The notes under the pieces are model-generated. The model worked only from the letters and a program-made list of their open reading frames with translations. It was not told where the DNA came from and made no database searches. DNA of 64,000 bases from Koleobacter methoxysyntrophicus (GTDB lineage: Bacteria > Bacillota > Thermosediminibacteria > Koleobacterales > Koleobacteraceae). Positions 44,395 to 53,010 of the stretch are shown one piece after another. Each line of letters begins with the position of its first letter. Position 1 is the stretch's first letter. The translations under genes were made by a program, and so were the position numbers. The DNA is taken from contig NZ_CP059066.1 of assembly GCF_017301615.1 (NCBI RefSeq), positions 310,001 to 374,000 of the forward strand, read 5' to 3'.

Positions 44395-46836
44395 TTAAAT
44401 CTCTTCGTGGCCGGTCCTGGCAATTATCTCCTCCTGTAATCCTTTGGGCAGGTTTACGAAGTAATCGCTGTATCCGGCAACCCTTACCATCAGGTCCTGA
44501 AAATCGGCAGGGCGCTTCTGCGCCTCGCGGAGCAGGTCAGCACTGACGACGTTGAACTGGACGTGATGCCCTCCCATATTGAAAAAGGCCTTTATTAACT
44601 TTGCCAGTTTTTTTATGTTTTCATCACCCTCTAGCAGGTCGGGAGTAAGCTTCTGATTGAGCAGGGCCCCGCCGGTTTTATCCCAGTCGCACTTGGACAC
44701 CGACCTGAACACTGCAGCTATTCCCTTCCTGTCGCTCCCCTGGACCGGTGAGACACCTTCCGAAACCGGCATTCCCGCTTTTCTCCCATCCGGCGTCGCC
44801 CCGGTGACTTTGCCGAAATACACATGCACCGTAGTAGGCAGGAAGTAAGCCCTTTTAGCGGCTTTCCTAACCGGAGACGGCGGGTAGCTTTCGATTATCT
44901 TTACCGTTATATCCACGATATTTTTCGCTATTTCATCCGCATAATCATCGTCTTCTCCGTACCTGGGCGTCTTATTTAGAATTATCTGCCCCAATATTCC
45001 GTGTTTTCCTTCAAAGTTCTGCCTTAGGGCTTCAAGAAGCTCACCCATTGTTACTGTCTTCTTATCAAAAACGTGGTATCTCACCGAACTCAAACTGAAC
45101 GCCACGGTACCCAAGCCTACCAGCTGGACGTACTGGGTGTTGTACCTCGCCCCTCCGGAATTGTAATCTCTCGCCTTTTTTACGCAGTCATCGATCCACA
45201 GGGACATAAAAGGGACTGGCAACTGCTCTGCATAGATCTCCTCGATAATGTCATTTCCCTTCATCTTTATATCCATAAAGTGCTTTACCTGTTTAACAAA
45301 TGCCCCATAAAGGTCATCAAAGCTCTTGAATCCAACCGGATCTCCTGTTTCAATGCCCAGTTTCTTTCCGCTTTGCGGATCTATGCCGTTATTGAAGGTG
45401 ATTTCGAGAATTTTGGGCAGGTTGAAATATCCGGTCAGGATATAGGCTTCTTTACCGAAAGCCCCGGACTCCACGCAGCCGCTGACCCCCGAAGTGCGGG
45501 CGTCTTCGAGGTTTTTGCCCTGTCTCAGCATTTTTACTACGACTCCGTCGAAGTTGAAAAACGGCGGTTCTCCGAATCCGGGAGCAGCGACTTTCAAAGC
45601 CTTTATTAGAAGGCGTTCGGGATTTTTATCACTTACCATTACGGCTGTATTCGGCTGCAGAGTTCTCATTTCATCGAGTACTTCCAGGATCATGTAGGAG
45701 ACCTCGTTCACACCGTCGGAACCGTCCTCTGTCAGCCCTCCCACATTGATCTTTGTAAAGTCGTTGTACGTAAAACTTTCTTCAGCTGTTACGCCGACTT
45801 TTGGAACTGCAGGCTGGTTATTGAACTTAATCCAGAAGGCCTGAAGAAGTTCTTTGGCCTTTTCTCGTGTGAGCCTTCCTTCCGCCACTTCCTTTTTGTA
45901 GAAGGGATATAGATGCTGGTCTATGCGGCCGGGGTTAAAAGAATCCCACGGATTTGTCTCATACACAATACCCACGTGAACAAACCAGTAGTGCTGCAGG
46001 GCTTCCCAGAAAGTCTCCGGAGCACGGGCCGGAACTTTACGGCATATCCGGGCAATCTCTTTGATTTCTTGTTTCCTCACCGGGTTTTCTTCTTCCCCGG
46101 CCATCTTATCGAGTTTTTCGGCATAACGTTCGGCATAAATCAGGATAGCATCTGCCGCAATATCCATCGCCTTGAGCTCTTCCATCTTACCGCTGTATTC
46201 GGGGTCCTCAGGTTTAAGCCCCTCGATTTTCCTTTTAATTTCCTCTTTTATATCCAGAATCCCCTTTTTGAATATCCTGTCCCCGCCGGCTGTATGGCCG
46301 GGTGCCCTCTGCTCCATAAATTCGGTCCAAACACCTGCTTCGTAAGCATCCAGCCACTCCTGAGGCAGGCTTTCAAAGACGGCTTCCCTTACGGTCCTGC
46401 CCTTCCAGTAGGGGATTAACTCATCCGAGTATAATTTCCTGGTGTTTTCGTCAACTCTGTAGGGCATGTTCTCCCTTGAGTCGAGAATTTCCAGGTCCCT
46501 CATGCTGTGAGTGCAGATCTCCGGATAGGTGGGGACCTCCTGGGGCCCGGTACCCCTCAAGCCCACGATCAGCTGGCCGTCTTCGACGGGCAGGCTCACG
46601 CGCTCCATCAAATACTTAAACGCCAGGGCCCGCCGTACCGGGACGGACTTACCTTCGGCAGCCCCGCTTTTATAAAATTCGGTGATTAGCCGGGCCCTCT
46701 CTCCGGATATTTTGACTTCGGCCTTCACACTTTCCTCTCTGAGCCCTGCAATCCTTTCATTTATCGGTCTTACGGCAGCCCTTCTTTTCTTTATTTCTTT
46801 TTCAATAACAGCTTCTTGTTCAAAACAAAAGGACAT
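44395..46836 (-). CDS. Glycyl radical enzyme (dehydratase/lyase class, possibly HypD-like)
   Basis: The protein has 813 residues. The C-terminal radical site is Arg-Val-Ala-Gly788-Tyr-Ser. The thiyl cysteine lies in Ser-Gly-Cys454-Val-Glu456-Ser-Gly; the Cys-x-Glu pair separates it from pyruvate formate-lyase, which has Cys-Cys, and is shared by dehydratases and C-C, C-N or C-S lyases. The wider sequence (Gly-Lys-Glu-Ala-Tyr-Ile-Leu-Thr-Gly-Tyr after the Cys) suggests trans-4-hydroxyproline dehydratase or a near relative, but the substrate-pocket residues cannot be checked here. No proC, microcompartment or thiolytic gene lies alongside. The gene is expected to run from the -24/-12 promoter at 46969-46983. 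Confidence 0.92.
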   Translation of the reverse strand: MSFCFEQEAVIEKEIKKRRAAVRPINERIAGLREESVKAEVKISGERARLITEFYKSGAAEGKSVPVRRALAFKYLMERVSLPVEDGQLIVGLRGTGPQEVPTYPEICTHSMRDLEILDSRENMPYRVDENTRKLYSDELIPYWKGRTVREAVFESLPQEWLDAYEAGVWTEFMEQRAPGHTAGGDRIFKKGILDIKEEIKRKIEGLKPEDPEYSGKMEELKAMDIAADAILIYAERYAEKLDKMAGEEENPVRKQEIKEIARICRKVPARAPETFWEALQHYWFVHVGIVYETNPWDSFNPGRIDQHLYPFYKKEVAEGRLTREKAKELLQAFWIKFNNQPAVPKVGVTAEESFTYNDFTKINVGGLTEDGSDGVNEVSYMILEVLDEMRTLQPNTAVMVSDKNPERLLIKALKVAAPGFGEPPFFNFDGVVVKMLRQGKNLEDARTSGVSGCVESGAFGKEAYILTGYFNLPKILEITFNNGIDPQSGKKLGIETGDPVGFKSFDDLYGAFVKQVKHFMDIKMKGNDIIEEIYAEQLPVPFMSLWIDDCVKKARDYNSGGARYNTQYVQLVGLGTVAFSLSSVRYHVFDKKTVTMGELLEALRQNFEGKHGILGQIILNKTPRYGEDDDYADEIAKNIVDITVKIIESYPPSPVRKAAKRAYFLPTTVHVYFGKVTGATPDGRKAGMPVSEGVSPVQGSDRKGIAAVFRSVSKCDWDKTGGALLNQKLTPDLLEGDENIKKLAKLIKAFFNMGGHHVQFNVVSADLLREAQKRPADFQDLMVRVAGYSDYFVNLPKGLQEEIIARTGHEEI

Positions 46837-46968
46837 ATTCTTACCCTCCCATATATTTCACTTAGTTTATTGGCCACTTTATTTTCTTCAAATCCTTATT
46901 TGACATAATCAGGTTGTTAACTGTCAGTTTTCTTCCAATCGTTTGATTATAATTATAAAAAAATTTAC

Positions 46969-46983
46969 GCAAATATCATGCCA
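46969..46983 (-). promoter_or_regulatory. Sigma-54 (-24/-12) promoter of the glycyl radical operon
   Basis: On the minus strand the sequence TGGCATGATATTTGC has GG and GC elements exactly 12 bases apart (consensus TGGCAC-N5-TTGC). It lies about 130 bases before the glycyl radical enzyme start. The neighbouring gene encodes a sigma-54 activator, which supports the assignment. Confidence 0.75.
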
Positions 46984-47045
46984 TTAATTGCAAAGGGTTT
47001 CTTATTGCTTATAAGCTTTGCTCAGTTTAGTTTAAAAGTCATTAT

Positions 47046-47108
47046 AAAAAAAAATGTCCCATTTTAAAGACGCTTTTTATAGATGCTTTGTCTCTTTTTC
47101 GGGACATT
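47046..47108 (-). terminator. Terminator of the sigma-54 activator gene
   Basis: On the minus strand an 8-bp outer stem AATGTCCC / GGGACATT encloses an inner AAAGAGAC / GTCTTT-type stem and is followed by a run of seven T. It lies 38 bases past the activator stop. Confidence 0.7.
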
Positions 47109-47145
47109 GTCTTTAATTTAATTTATCAAGCAGATAAATATATAG

Positions 47146-48576
47146 TTATTCAGCTATGATTTTTTTAGTAAGCCCGTATTTTTTTATTTTATTGTGCAGG
47201 GTCTGCCTCGGCACTTTTAGCAGCCGGGCTGCCTCGGCAAAATTTCCGTTGGCCTCATTTATTGCTTTTAGAATCAGGTTTTTTTCAAAATTGTCAACTG
47301 CTTTTTTCAGCGGCTGGAAATTTGAATTGGACCGGGGAGGCTGAACCTCTTTTTGGGGTAAGAAATAATTATGGTTTTCTTGCGGTAAGTGCTTTACCTC
47401 TATAATATCTCCTTCTATAAAATTCATAATGCTTTCAATAGTTGATTTTAATTCCCTCACATTCCCGGGCCATCTATAGTTTACAAATATTTTCATAGCC
47501 TCCGGTGAAACACCTTTCACATTTTTCCCAAGCTTCTTATTATAGCACTCAATGAAATATTCAACAAGCAGAGGGATATCTTCCTTTCTTTCCCTCAGCG
47601 GGGGAATTGTCAGAGATATAACATTTAATCTGTAGAATAAATCTTCCCTCAAAAGCCCCCTTTCAACGGCCTTCTGAGGCGGTTCGTTGGTGGAGGCGAT
47701 AACCCTCACGTCGACGACGGTAGTTTTTACACCCCCCACCCTTCTTATGACACCGTCCTGGAGGACCCTTAGGAGTTTTGCCTGGAGCTCTGTATCCATA
47801 GAGTTAATTTCGTCTAAAAAGAGCGTGCCGCCGTCGGCCAGTTCGAAAAGCCCCGGCCTGTCCCTGGCTCCGGTAAAGCTGCCGGCGGTAGTGCCGAAAA
47901 GGATGCCTTCCAGCAGAGTCTTCGGCAGAGCCGCACAGTTCTGTGCTATGAACGGCTTATTCCTCCTTTGAAGGCTAGCGTTGTGAATAGCTTGAACAAA
48001 CAGTTCCTTTCCTGTTCCCGTTTCACCGTACACAAGAACCGGGGAAGGGCTTTCCGCTACCTTTTTTGCCTTCTCTATCAGTTCACTGATGGCATGGCTT
48101 TTTCCTATTATATCACCAAAGGTATAAATCGCTCTGCAGTCACCATAATTCCGCTCATTGGAAGCTTTCTTGTAAAGCTCCTTCTGCAGCGAGACGATCT
48201 TTTCCGACAGTTCTCTTACGGTGGACAATTCCCTGTAAAGTTCAAAGGCCCCCTCTATTTTTCCGTCGTTTATCAGCGGCATTGTAGACGTAAGGGTTGT
48301 AACCCTCTCGCCCTTAAAATTGCTGTAGGTTTGGACGTAATCAACCAGCGGCTTGCCGGTCCTCAGGACGCGGTAAAATGTGCTGGTTTCTGTTGTCAGG
48401 TCAGGGAATATTTCCAGGATGTTTTTACCTACAGCCTCCCCAGCGTTTATTCCCGCTATCTGGGTTACAGGTTCGTTGTAGAATATCACATTCGCTTTTT
48501 TGTCCACCACCAGAATCCCCTGCTTTAAATGGGTCAGCATGGACTCGAAGAGGAATTTATAGTCAACCTGGGTCAT
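47146..48576 (-). CDS. Sigma-54-dependent activator with PAS domain (glycyl radical operon)
   Basis: The protein has 476 residues. A PAS sensor is at about 8-125. The AAA+ domain is at about 155-385 with Walker A Gly-Glu-Thr-Gly-Thr-Gly-Lys-Glu (184-191) and the arginine finger region. A Fis-type helix-turn-helix is at about 435-470. The sigma-54 contact loop reads Gly-Ser-Phe-Thr-Gly-Ala (232-237) instead of the usual Gly-Ala-Phe-Thr-Gly-Ala. It is divided from the glycyl radical gene by 309 bases holding its terminator and the -24/-12 promoter. It very likely senses the substrate through PAS and turns that operon on. GGGGGGAGG precedes the ATG. Confidence 0.92.
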   Translation of the reverse strand: MTQVDYKFLFESMLTHLKQGILVVDKKANVIFYNEPVTQIAGINAGEAVGKNILEIFPDLTTETSTFYRVLRTGKPLVDYVQTYSNFKGERVTTLTSTMPLINDGKIEGAFELYRELSTVRELSEKIVSLQKELYKKASNERNYGDCRAIYTFGDIIGKSHAISELIEKAKKVAESPSPVLVYGETGTGKELFVQAIHNASLQRRNKPFIAQNCAALPKTLLEGILFGTTAGSFTGARDRPGLFELADGGTLFLDEINSMDTELQAKLLRVLQDGVIRRVGGVKTTVVDVRVIASTNEPPQKAVERGLLREDLFYRLNVISLTIPPLRERKEDIPLLVEYFIECYNKKLGKNVKGVSPEAMKIFVNYRWPGNVRELKSTIESIMNFIEGDIIEVKHLPQENHNYFLPQKEVQPPRSNSNFQPLKKAVDNFEKNLILKAINEANGNFAEAARLLKVPRQTLHNKIKKYGLTKKIIAE

Positions 48577-48610
48577 TACAACCTCCCCCCTGTAAAAAAA
48601 ATAGCCCTAG

Positions 48611-48856
48611 CTAATAACCCAAAAGGGAAACTTTATTTATATATACCTTTTTATCGTTTCCACAAAAAGGGCAGTATATAAGGTGAAGACACCTATCTTT
48701 TTTAACATTCCCCATTTCATCCTTTAATTCCACATAGGGGCTGTACGGGTCAAAATATTCATCGATGGACCCTCCATCCTCCATCTTCATCCCACAATAG
48801 GGGCATATTTCACAGACATCTATAATCCCGTTACAGAGGGGACATCCTTTTTCCAT
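48611..48856 (-). CDS. Small zinc-ribbon-like protein
   Basis: The protein has 81 residues with three paired cysteine motifs: Cys-Pro-Leu-Cys (5-8), Cys-Pro-Tyr-Cys (18-21) and Cys-Pro-Phe-Cys (62-65). It also has a Cys-Leu-His. It probably binds one or two zinc ions. A ribosome site (AAGGAGAAG-like) precedes the ATG. It lies 34 bases upstream of the sigma-54 activator on the same strand and may share its transcript. The function is not recognised. Confidence 0.65.
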   Translation of the reverse strand: MEKGCPLCNGIIDVCEICPYCGMKMEDGGSIDEYFDPYSPYVELKDEMGNVKKDRCLHLIYCPFCGNDKKVYINKVSLLGY

Positions 48857-48891
48857 TTCTTTTCTTCTCCTTAGCAGCTTATCTTCTGTTC

Positions 48892-49116
48892 CTATTTCTT
48901 GTTTTCCGGTCCCCTTTCGGGGTCAATTACAATTCTCCTGCCGCGGTCATCATTCACTTCCTCCCACCGATTTCGGGATTTTGTCGTCAGGTTGTTCGGC
49001 GGGGTTTTATAGGGATTTTTCCTCCTGATATCCCCCGTAAGATTATCGGGATGGGATTCACTGTCATCTACCATATCACCTTTATGGGTAAATCTGTTCC
49101 TTTGCTTTTCATCCAT
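48892..49116 (-). CDS. Small hydrophilic hypothetical protein
   Basis: The protein has 74 residues, very rich in Asp, Glu, Lys, Arg and Asn and without hydrophobic core segments, so it is probably disordered. A strong AAAGGAGGT ribosome site lies before the ATG, which supports translation. No family is recognised. It precedes the zinc-ribbon gene by 35 bases on the same strand. Confidence 0.55.
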   Translation of the reverse strand: MDEKQRNRFTHKGDMVDDSESHPDNLTGDIRRKNPYKTPPNNLTTKSRNRWEEVNDDRGRRIVIDPERGPENKK

Positions 49117-49256
49117 AGAACTTACCTCCTTTTTATCGGCTGTTTTTTTACACTGAGTATATTATTCCCTATAATCTCCGAAAATTATAAGGAATTCCAC
49201 TATTTTCAACCTCACTTTGGCCTTTTCCAGGTAACTTTTTGCCAGGGTTACATTGG

Positions 49257-49746
49257 TCAAATGTCAAACACCTCACCATATTTATAGTCGGGTTTCAGGA
49301 CCCAGTGCCACTTATCGCCGTCAGAAATCTTTTTTGCTCCTAACCTTTTTAGTTTCAAAGATAGGTCCTCAAGGTAGGATTTAAAGAACCCATTTTTATC
49401 GTAAAGTATTAAAGCATCGTCTATCATGTCTAGAAAAAGCAGGCTTCCCAACAGCACCTCCTCTCGTGTTTTGATCACAGGCGAAAGAGAAGTTTTTATA
49501 TCCATTTTTTTAGGTGTTCCAGCCAGGATTCGAGCAATTGTTCAACCCTTTCAAATTGACTCATCCGCTTCAGACGTCCCAACGGAAGGGCTTCTGCAAT
49601 CAGGAGGATATCTATATCCGAATCTGGCGATGGCTTCCCCCTTCCCGCGGGTCCGAAAATTGCTAAAGTTACCAGGCTTCCCCATAGACCTCCAAACAGG
49701 CTTCCAATAGCTTCTTTAGGGTCTCTTTAATGGTTTCTCTCAACAT
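49257..49746 (-). pseudogene. Frameshifted polymerase-beta-type nucleotidyltransferase gene
   Basis: Three minus-strand frames join into one nucleotidyltransferase-plus-C-terminal-domain protein of about 160 residues. The first (ATG at 49746) has 25 codons to Tyr-Gly-Glu. A shift near 49672 leads to Phe-Gly-Pro-Ala-Gly-Arg-Gly-x5-Asp-Ser-Asp-Ile-Asp, the nucleotide site, with Pro replacing the usual Ser. A second shift at an A7 run near 49506 leads to the C-terminal part, with Leu-Phe-Leu-Asp-Met and Trp-x-Leu-Lys-Pro-Asp-Tyr-Lys-x-Gly-Glu-Val-Phe. It is probably dead, unless read by slippage. Confidence 0.72.
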
Positions 49747-49802
49747 TTTAAACTCTCCTTTAAGAAAATATGCTTTCGGTTTTTCAATAAAATATTATTA
49801 TG

Positions 49803-51581
49803 TTAACTTCTTATCTGCTCGTTCTGTTCTAAAACTATCTTCTCAAAAACCTCAACCAACACGGGATCAAACTGTATCCCTGCCCTTCTTCTTAATTCCG
49901 CCAGGGCTTCGTCATTAGATAAAGCTTTGCGATAAGGCCGATCTGATGTCATGGCATCATAAGCATCTGCAATAGCCAGAATACGGCTTAAAAGGCCGAT
50001 CTCTTCTCCCTTCAGCCCCCGGGGGTATCCGCCGCCGTTCCACCATTCATGGTGCTGTCTGATAAGCTCTGCTATAGGAACCAGTACAGGAACCGAACAG
50101 GCAATGCGGTAGCCTATTTCAGGATGTTTTTTTATTTCTTCTCTTTCTTTCTCGCTCAGAACACCCGGTTTATGAAAAATATGGTCAGGTATACCTATTT
50201 TGCCTATGTCATGCATTTCAGCCAGAAGGCTCAGGTCGCTTAATTCAGCAGAAGACAATCCCAGCCTCTTTCCCAAAAGATGAGTTAATTTCTTTACGCG
50301 TTCAGCATGACTGCTTGCAAGGTGGTCTTTTTCTAAAAGCGCCACCTTCAGGATATGTACAGCAGCACGCAAGGGATCAGTTCCTCGGGCAAGCTTGTCC
50401 CGATACATTTTATCGTCTGCTTCTTTAAAAACCTCCCATAATGATTGCCCCGCTTCTTCAGCTGTTGCCATGCCCAGAGAAATACTCAATGGAAATTGCT
50501 CATGAGCATTGTTTTCTTCAATAACCCTGCGCAATCGCGAAATCACCTCTTCTGCAACTTGTTTATCTGTTCGGGGCAGTATGATAGCAAATTCATCACC
50601 ACCTATGCGCGCTACAACATCTGAAGAGCGGAATTGGTTGCGGATTACTCTGGCAAATCGCTTCAGAAGCTCATCACCCTGGCAATGTCCCATTGTATCG
50701 TTAACGATTTTCAAGCCATCCAGGTCAATCACAATTATAGTTATGGGAAAATATCGGCTTTTAGACAGGCGGCGCATTTCTTCTTCAAAATAAGTGCGGT
50801 TATAAAGATTGGTTAACTTATCATGGAAGCTTAAATATTTTATTTTTTTCTCGGCTCGTTTTTGTCTGGTAATGTCACGGGCCACAGCTACTATACACTT
50901 TTCTTTATTGAATTCTATACATCGAAGGCTGATTGAAACCGGAATTTTCCGTCCATTCTTACAGCGCCACCAATCTTCAAATATCAGACCTCCTTTAGCT
51001 TCTTGTGCCTTTCGAATTGCTTGCTTCAAGGATTTAGCTATGTCTGAAGGGATATTTAATATACCTGTTTTTACAACTTCGCTCCGGTCACAGCCCAACC
51101 ATTTGCAGGCAATCCGGTTGACATCCAGAAATCTACCTTCCTTTGCATCAATCAGGAAAATGGCATCATCTATTTGCTCCATTAAGGTGCGGAAACGTTC
51201 CAATTCCTCCGTCCGTTTGAGTTCGTTTAACAGTTCTTCTACCCGGCGTGCAAAAATAGTATAGAGACGTCTATCTCGATCAGAAAGAGGATTTGCCTGT
51301 TCCATATATAATAGCCCTAACTTGCCCCCGCGCAAATAACATAAAAAACGGTTATCTCCCTCATTTTCTATCTCTTTCCATACATCGCATTCTCTTTTAA
51401 AACCCCAGTATCCTACGCACTTCCAGTTCTCTCCGCTGCCTGTAATTAAAGCGAGTCGGCGAACCCCAAACAAGCGGGTTGATTTCTCAATTATTTCGCG
51501 CATTAAATCCTTTTCCTTTATCGGATAAGAAAAGGAAAAAATATCATACAGAATTAAAAGTTCAAACATACCAAAAGACAT
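49803..51581 (-). CDS. GAF-PAS-GGDEF-HD-GYP signalling protein
   Basis: The protein has 592 residues. The N-terminal 120 residues are GAF-like; a PAS domain follows at about 125-240. The GGDEF domain (about 250-400) has an intact Gly-Gly-Asp-Glu-Phe (327-331) and an Arg-Ser-Ser-Asp I-site 5 residues before it, so it should make cyclic di-GMP and be product-inhibited. The HD-GYP-type domain (about 405-580) has Met-His-Asp-Ile-Gly-Lys-Ile-Gly (His457-Asp458) and His-His-Glu-x3-Asn-Gly-Gly-Gly-Tyr-Pro, so it could break the dinucleotide down. Synthesis and degradation are thus joined in one protein. It follows the FIST gene by 3 bases. Confidence 0.94.
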   Translation of the reverse strand: MSFGMFELLILYDIFSFSYPIKEKDLMREIIEKSTRLFGVRRLALITGSGENWKCVGYWGFKRECDVWKEIENEGDNRFLCYLRGGKLGLLYMEQANPLSDRDRRLYTIFARRVEELLNELKRTEELERFRTLMEQIDDAIFLIDAKEGRFLDVNRIACKWLGCDRSEVVKTGILNIPSDIAKSLKQAIRKAQEAKGGLIFEDWWRCKNGRKIPVSISLRCIEFNKEKCIVAVARDITRQKRAEKKIKYLSFHDKLTNLYNRTYFEEEMRRLSKSRYFPITIIVIDLDGLKIVNDTMGHCQGDELLKRFARVIRNQFRSSDVVARIGGDEFAIILPRTDKQVAEEVISRLRRVIEENNAHEQFPLSISLGMATAEEAGQSLWEVFKEADDKMYRDKLARGTDPLRAAVHILKVALLEKDHLASSHAERVKKLTHLLGKRLGLSSAELSDLSLLAEMHDIGKIGIPDHIFHKPGVLSEKEREEIKKHPEIGYRIACSVPVLVPIAELIRQHHEWWNGGGYPRGLKGEEIGLLSRILAIADAYDAMTSDRPYRKALSNDEALAELRRRAGIQFDPVLVEVFEKIVLEQNEQIRS

Positions 51582-51584
51582 CGG

Positions 51585-52712
51585 TTACCTCCCAGCAGCT
51601 ACAATGGTAGTTTTGTTATGAAAAAAGGGGACTCCAAAAAAAGTACCTACTTCACCAAATGCAAGCATGCCGATCACAGGTGTGTCCGGGCCTGCGGCTT
51701 CTATAACCCTTTTCAATTCTTGTTCAAACTCTCTACCCATCAATAAATAGCGTGAAAAGCAGTCAAACAAAAATATTATGCCCGGCGAATTTAAGCTGCT
51801 TACCGCAGTACTAGCCGCTTTCTCTGCAGCATCAATCAGGTTTTCAATCGATCCTTCCATCAACACAGCAACAGTGTTTTGCGGAACCTCTGCAACAAAC
51901 ACTATGCTGTTATCTTCTTCAACTTCAATCGGATCACGAATAAGGAAATTCCCACCTGCAGCAGGTATACCCAAAGGATATTTCATGCTGTAGTAAGGGA
52001 AGCTCTCCCTGTTAATACCTCCCAAGCATTTGGAATAAACATCAAACGCCGGACATCCATCAATTTCATAAACCTTTTTCCCTCTTGCTTTAGTAATAAC
52101 CATTGGCTGTTCGCTAGGCTTCCAACCGTGACCTATTCCAATCTGAAAGGTAATCCCCTTTACTACGGCGCACGCAGCACCATTGCGCCTGAGCCCCTTC
52201 TCGGTGAATTGATAGGTCCTGTAAAATTTTAGATTATCCCCTGAACCTCCGCCAATGTAGGTAAAATTCGGCCCCAGAATATTGTACATCCCTTTTATGA
52301 AGTCGGAAATATTTGCGGCAAATCCATCCGGAAAAATAAATACCGTACCGGAATCAATCCCGCCGGCGCGCAGCTTCCGGCCCATTTCTTCCCCGATTTC
52401 CCATGAAGATTCAACTGTTATTTCCTGCAAACACGTTTCAGCCTTAATGCCCGGTCCGCTGATTGTACACACTCCCACACCTTTCTCCAGTATTCCATCA
52501 CGGGTGATGATTCCCGGGGTACAAAGCCCCACCAATTTGGACCTGCCGGTTACCTCCTTTACAGCCTGCAGCACCTCCTCCTGAGCATAATTCTCCGTAG
52601 TAAAAAGAAACGTAATTGCAGGCTCTCCTGACTGTTCAATGGCCTGCTCAGCCGCCAATCGCCCTGCCAGTGCCGAATCATCTTTCTGGTTGTAACCTAT
52701 CCCTGCCAGCAT
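51585..52712 (-). CDS. FIST N- and C-domain sensory protein
   Basis: The protein has 375 residues and begins Met-Leu-Ala-Gly-Ile-Gly-Tyr-Asn. FIST_N covers about 25-220 and FIST_C about 225-365; the Phe-Pro-Asp-Gly segment and Gly-Met-Leu-Ala-Phe-Gly-Glu-Val-Gly near the end are typical. FIST domains are proposed to bind small ligands such as amino acids and commonly partner with GGDEF or kinase proteins. Being 3 bases upstream of the GGDEF-HD-GYP gene, it probably supplies the input signal to it. The protein has no membrane segment. Confidence 0.9.
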   Translation of the reverse strand: MLAGIGYNQKDDSALAGRLAAEQAIEQSGEPAITFLFTTENYAQEEVLQAVKEVTGRSKLVGLCTPGIITRDGILEKGVGVCTISGPGIKAETCLQEITVESSWEIGEEMGRKLRAGGIDSGTVFIFPDGFAANISDFIKGMYNILGPNFTYIGGGSGDNLKFYRTYQFTEKGLRRNGAACAVVKGITFQIGIGHGWKPSEQPMVITKARGKKVYEIDGCPAFDVYSKCLGGINRESFPYYSMKYPLGIPAAGGNFLIRDPIEVEEDNSIVFVAEVPQNTVAVLMEGSIENLIDAAEKAASTAVSSLNSPGIIFLFDCFSRYLLMGREFEQELKRVIEAAGPDTPVIGMLAFGEVGTFFGVPFFHNKTTIVAAGR

Positions 52713-52760
52713 ACTATTTCTCCTCTTTAAACAATTTCCCCGGTCTTTATAATATTTATG

Positions 52761-52825
52761 AATTACTTCCCTGATAATAGTTTATCTTTATTTGCAGTGT
52801 ATTTCAACTCAATCTTCAAAATTTA
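52761..52825. repeat. 65-bp direct repeat, left copy
   Basis: It matches 62 of 65 bases of the copy at 62984-63048, in the same orientation. On the minus strand it ends with the codons for Asn-Phe-Glu-Asp-stop, identical to the last four residues of panD, although no panD gene is here. It lies upstream of the FIST gene and of the aconitase promoter. The two copies bracket about 10.2 kb. Confidence 0.85.
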
Positions 52826-52916
52826 CATTCTTCTGCGCATCCTTCCCTAAATAAATCTTTTGTGAAAAATTAATAAATTCAAATATATTTTTCTGCTCAA
52901 AATTTAAATTTTATTC

Positions 52917-52945
52917 TTGACATTGTTTTCAAAAACGTATAAAAT
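52917..52945 (+). promoter_or_regulatory. Aconitase operon promoter
   Basis: TTGACA (52917-52922) is followed after 17 bases by TAAAAT (52940-52945), about 66 bases before the aconitase ATG. A TATAAA two bases earlier is an alternative -10 box. No regulatory RNA is seen in the leader. Confidence 0.65.
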
Positions 52946-53010
52946 AATTATCACATACCTTATTTGTATATTGTATAATGTATAATGTATTTTTTGAAGG
53001 GGGTTTTCAT

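Noticed and set aside
46837-46960. Microcompartment or second catabolic gene near the glycyl radical operon
   Set aside because: The gap holds only leader sequence, and no shell protein or aldehyde-processing gene is found within several kilobases.
49257-49505. An independent 82-residue gene
   Set aside because: It matches the C-terminal part of the frameshifted nucleotidyltransferase and lacks a plausible start of its own.
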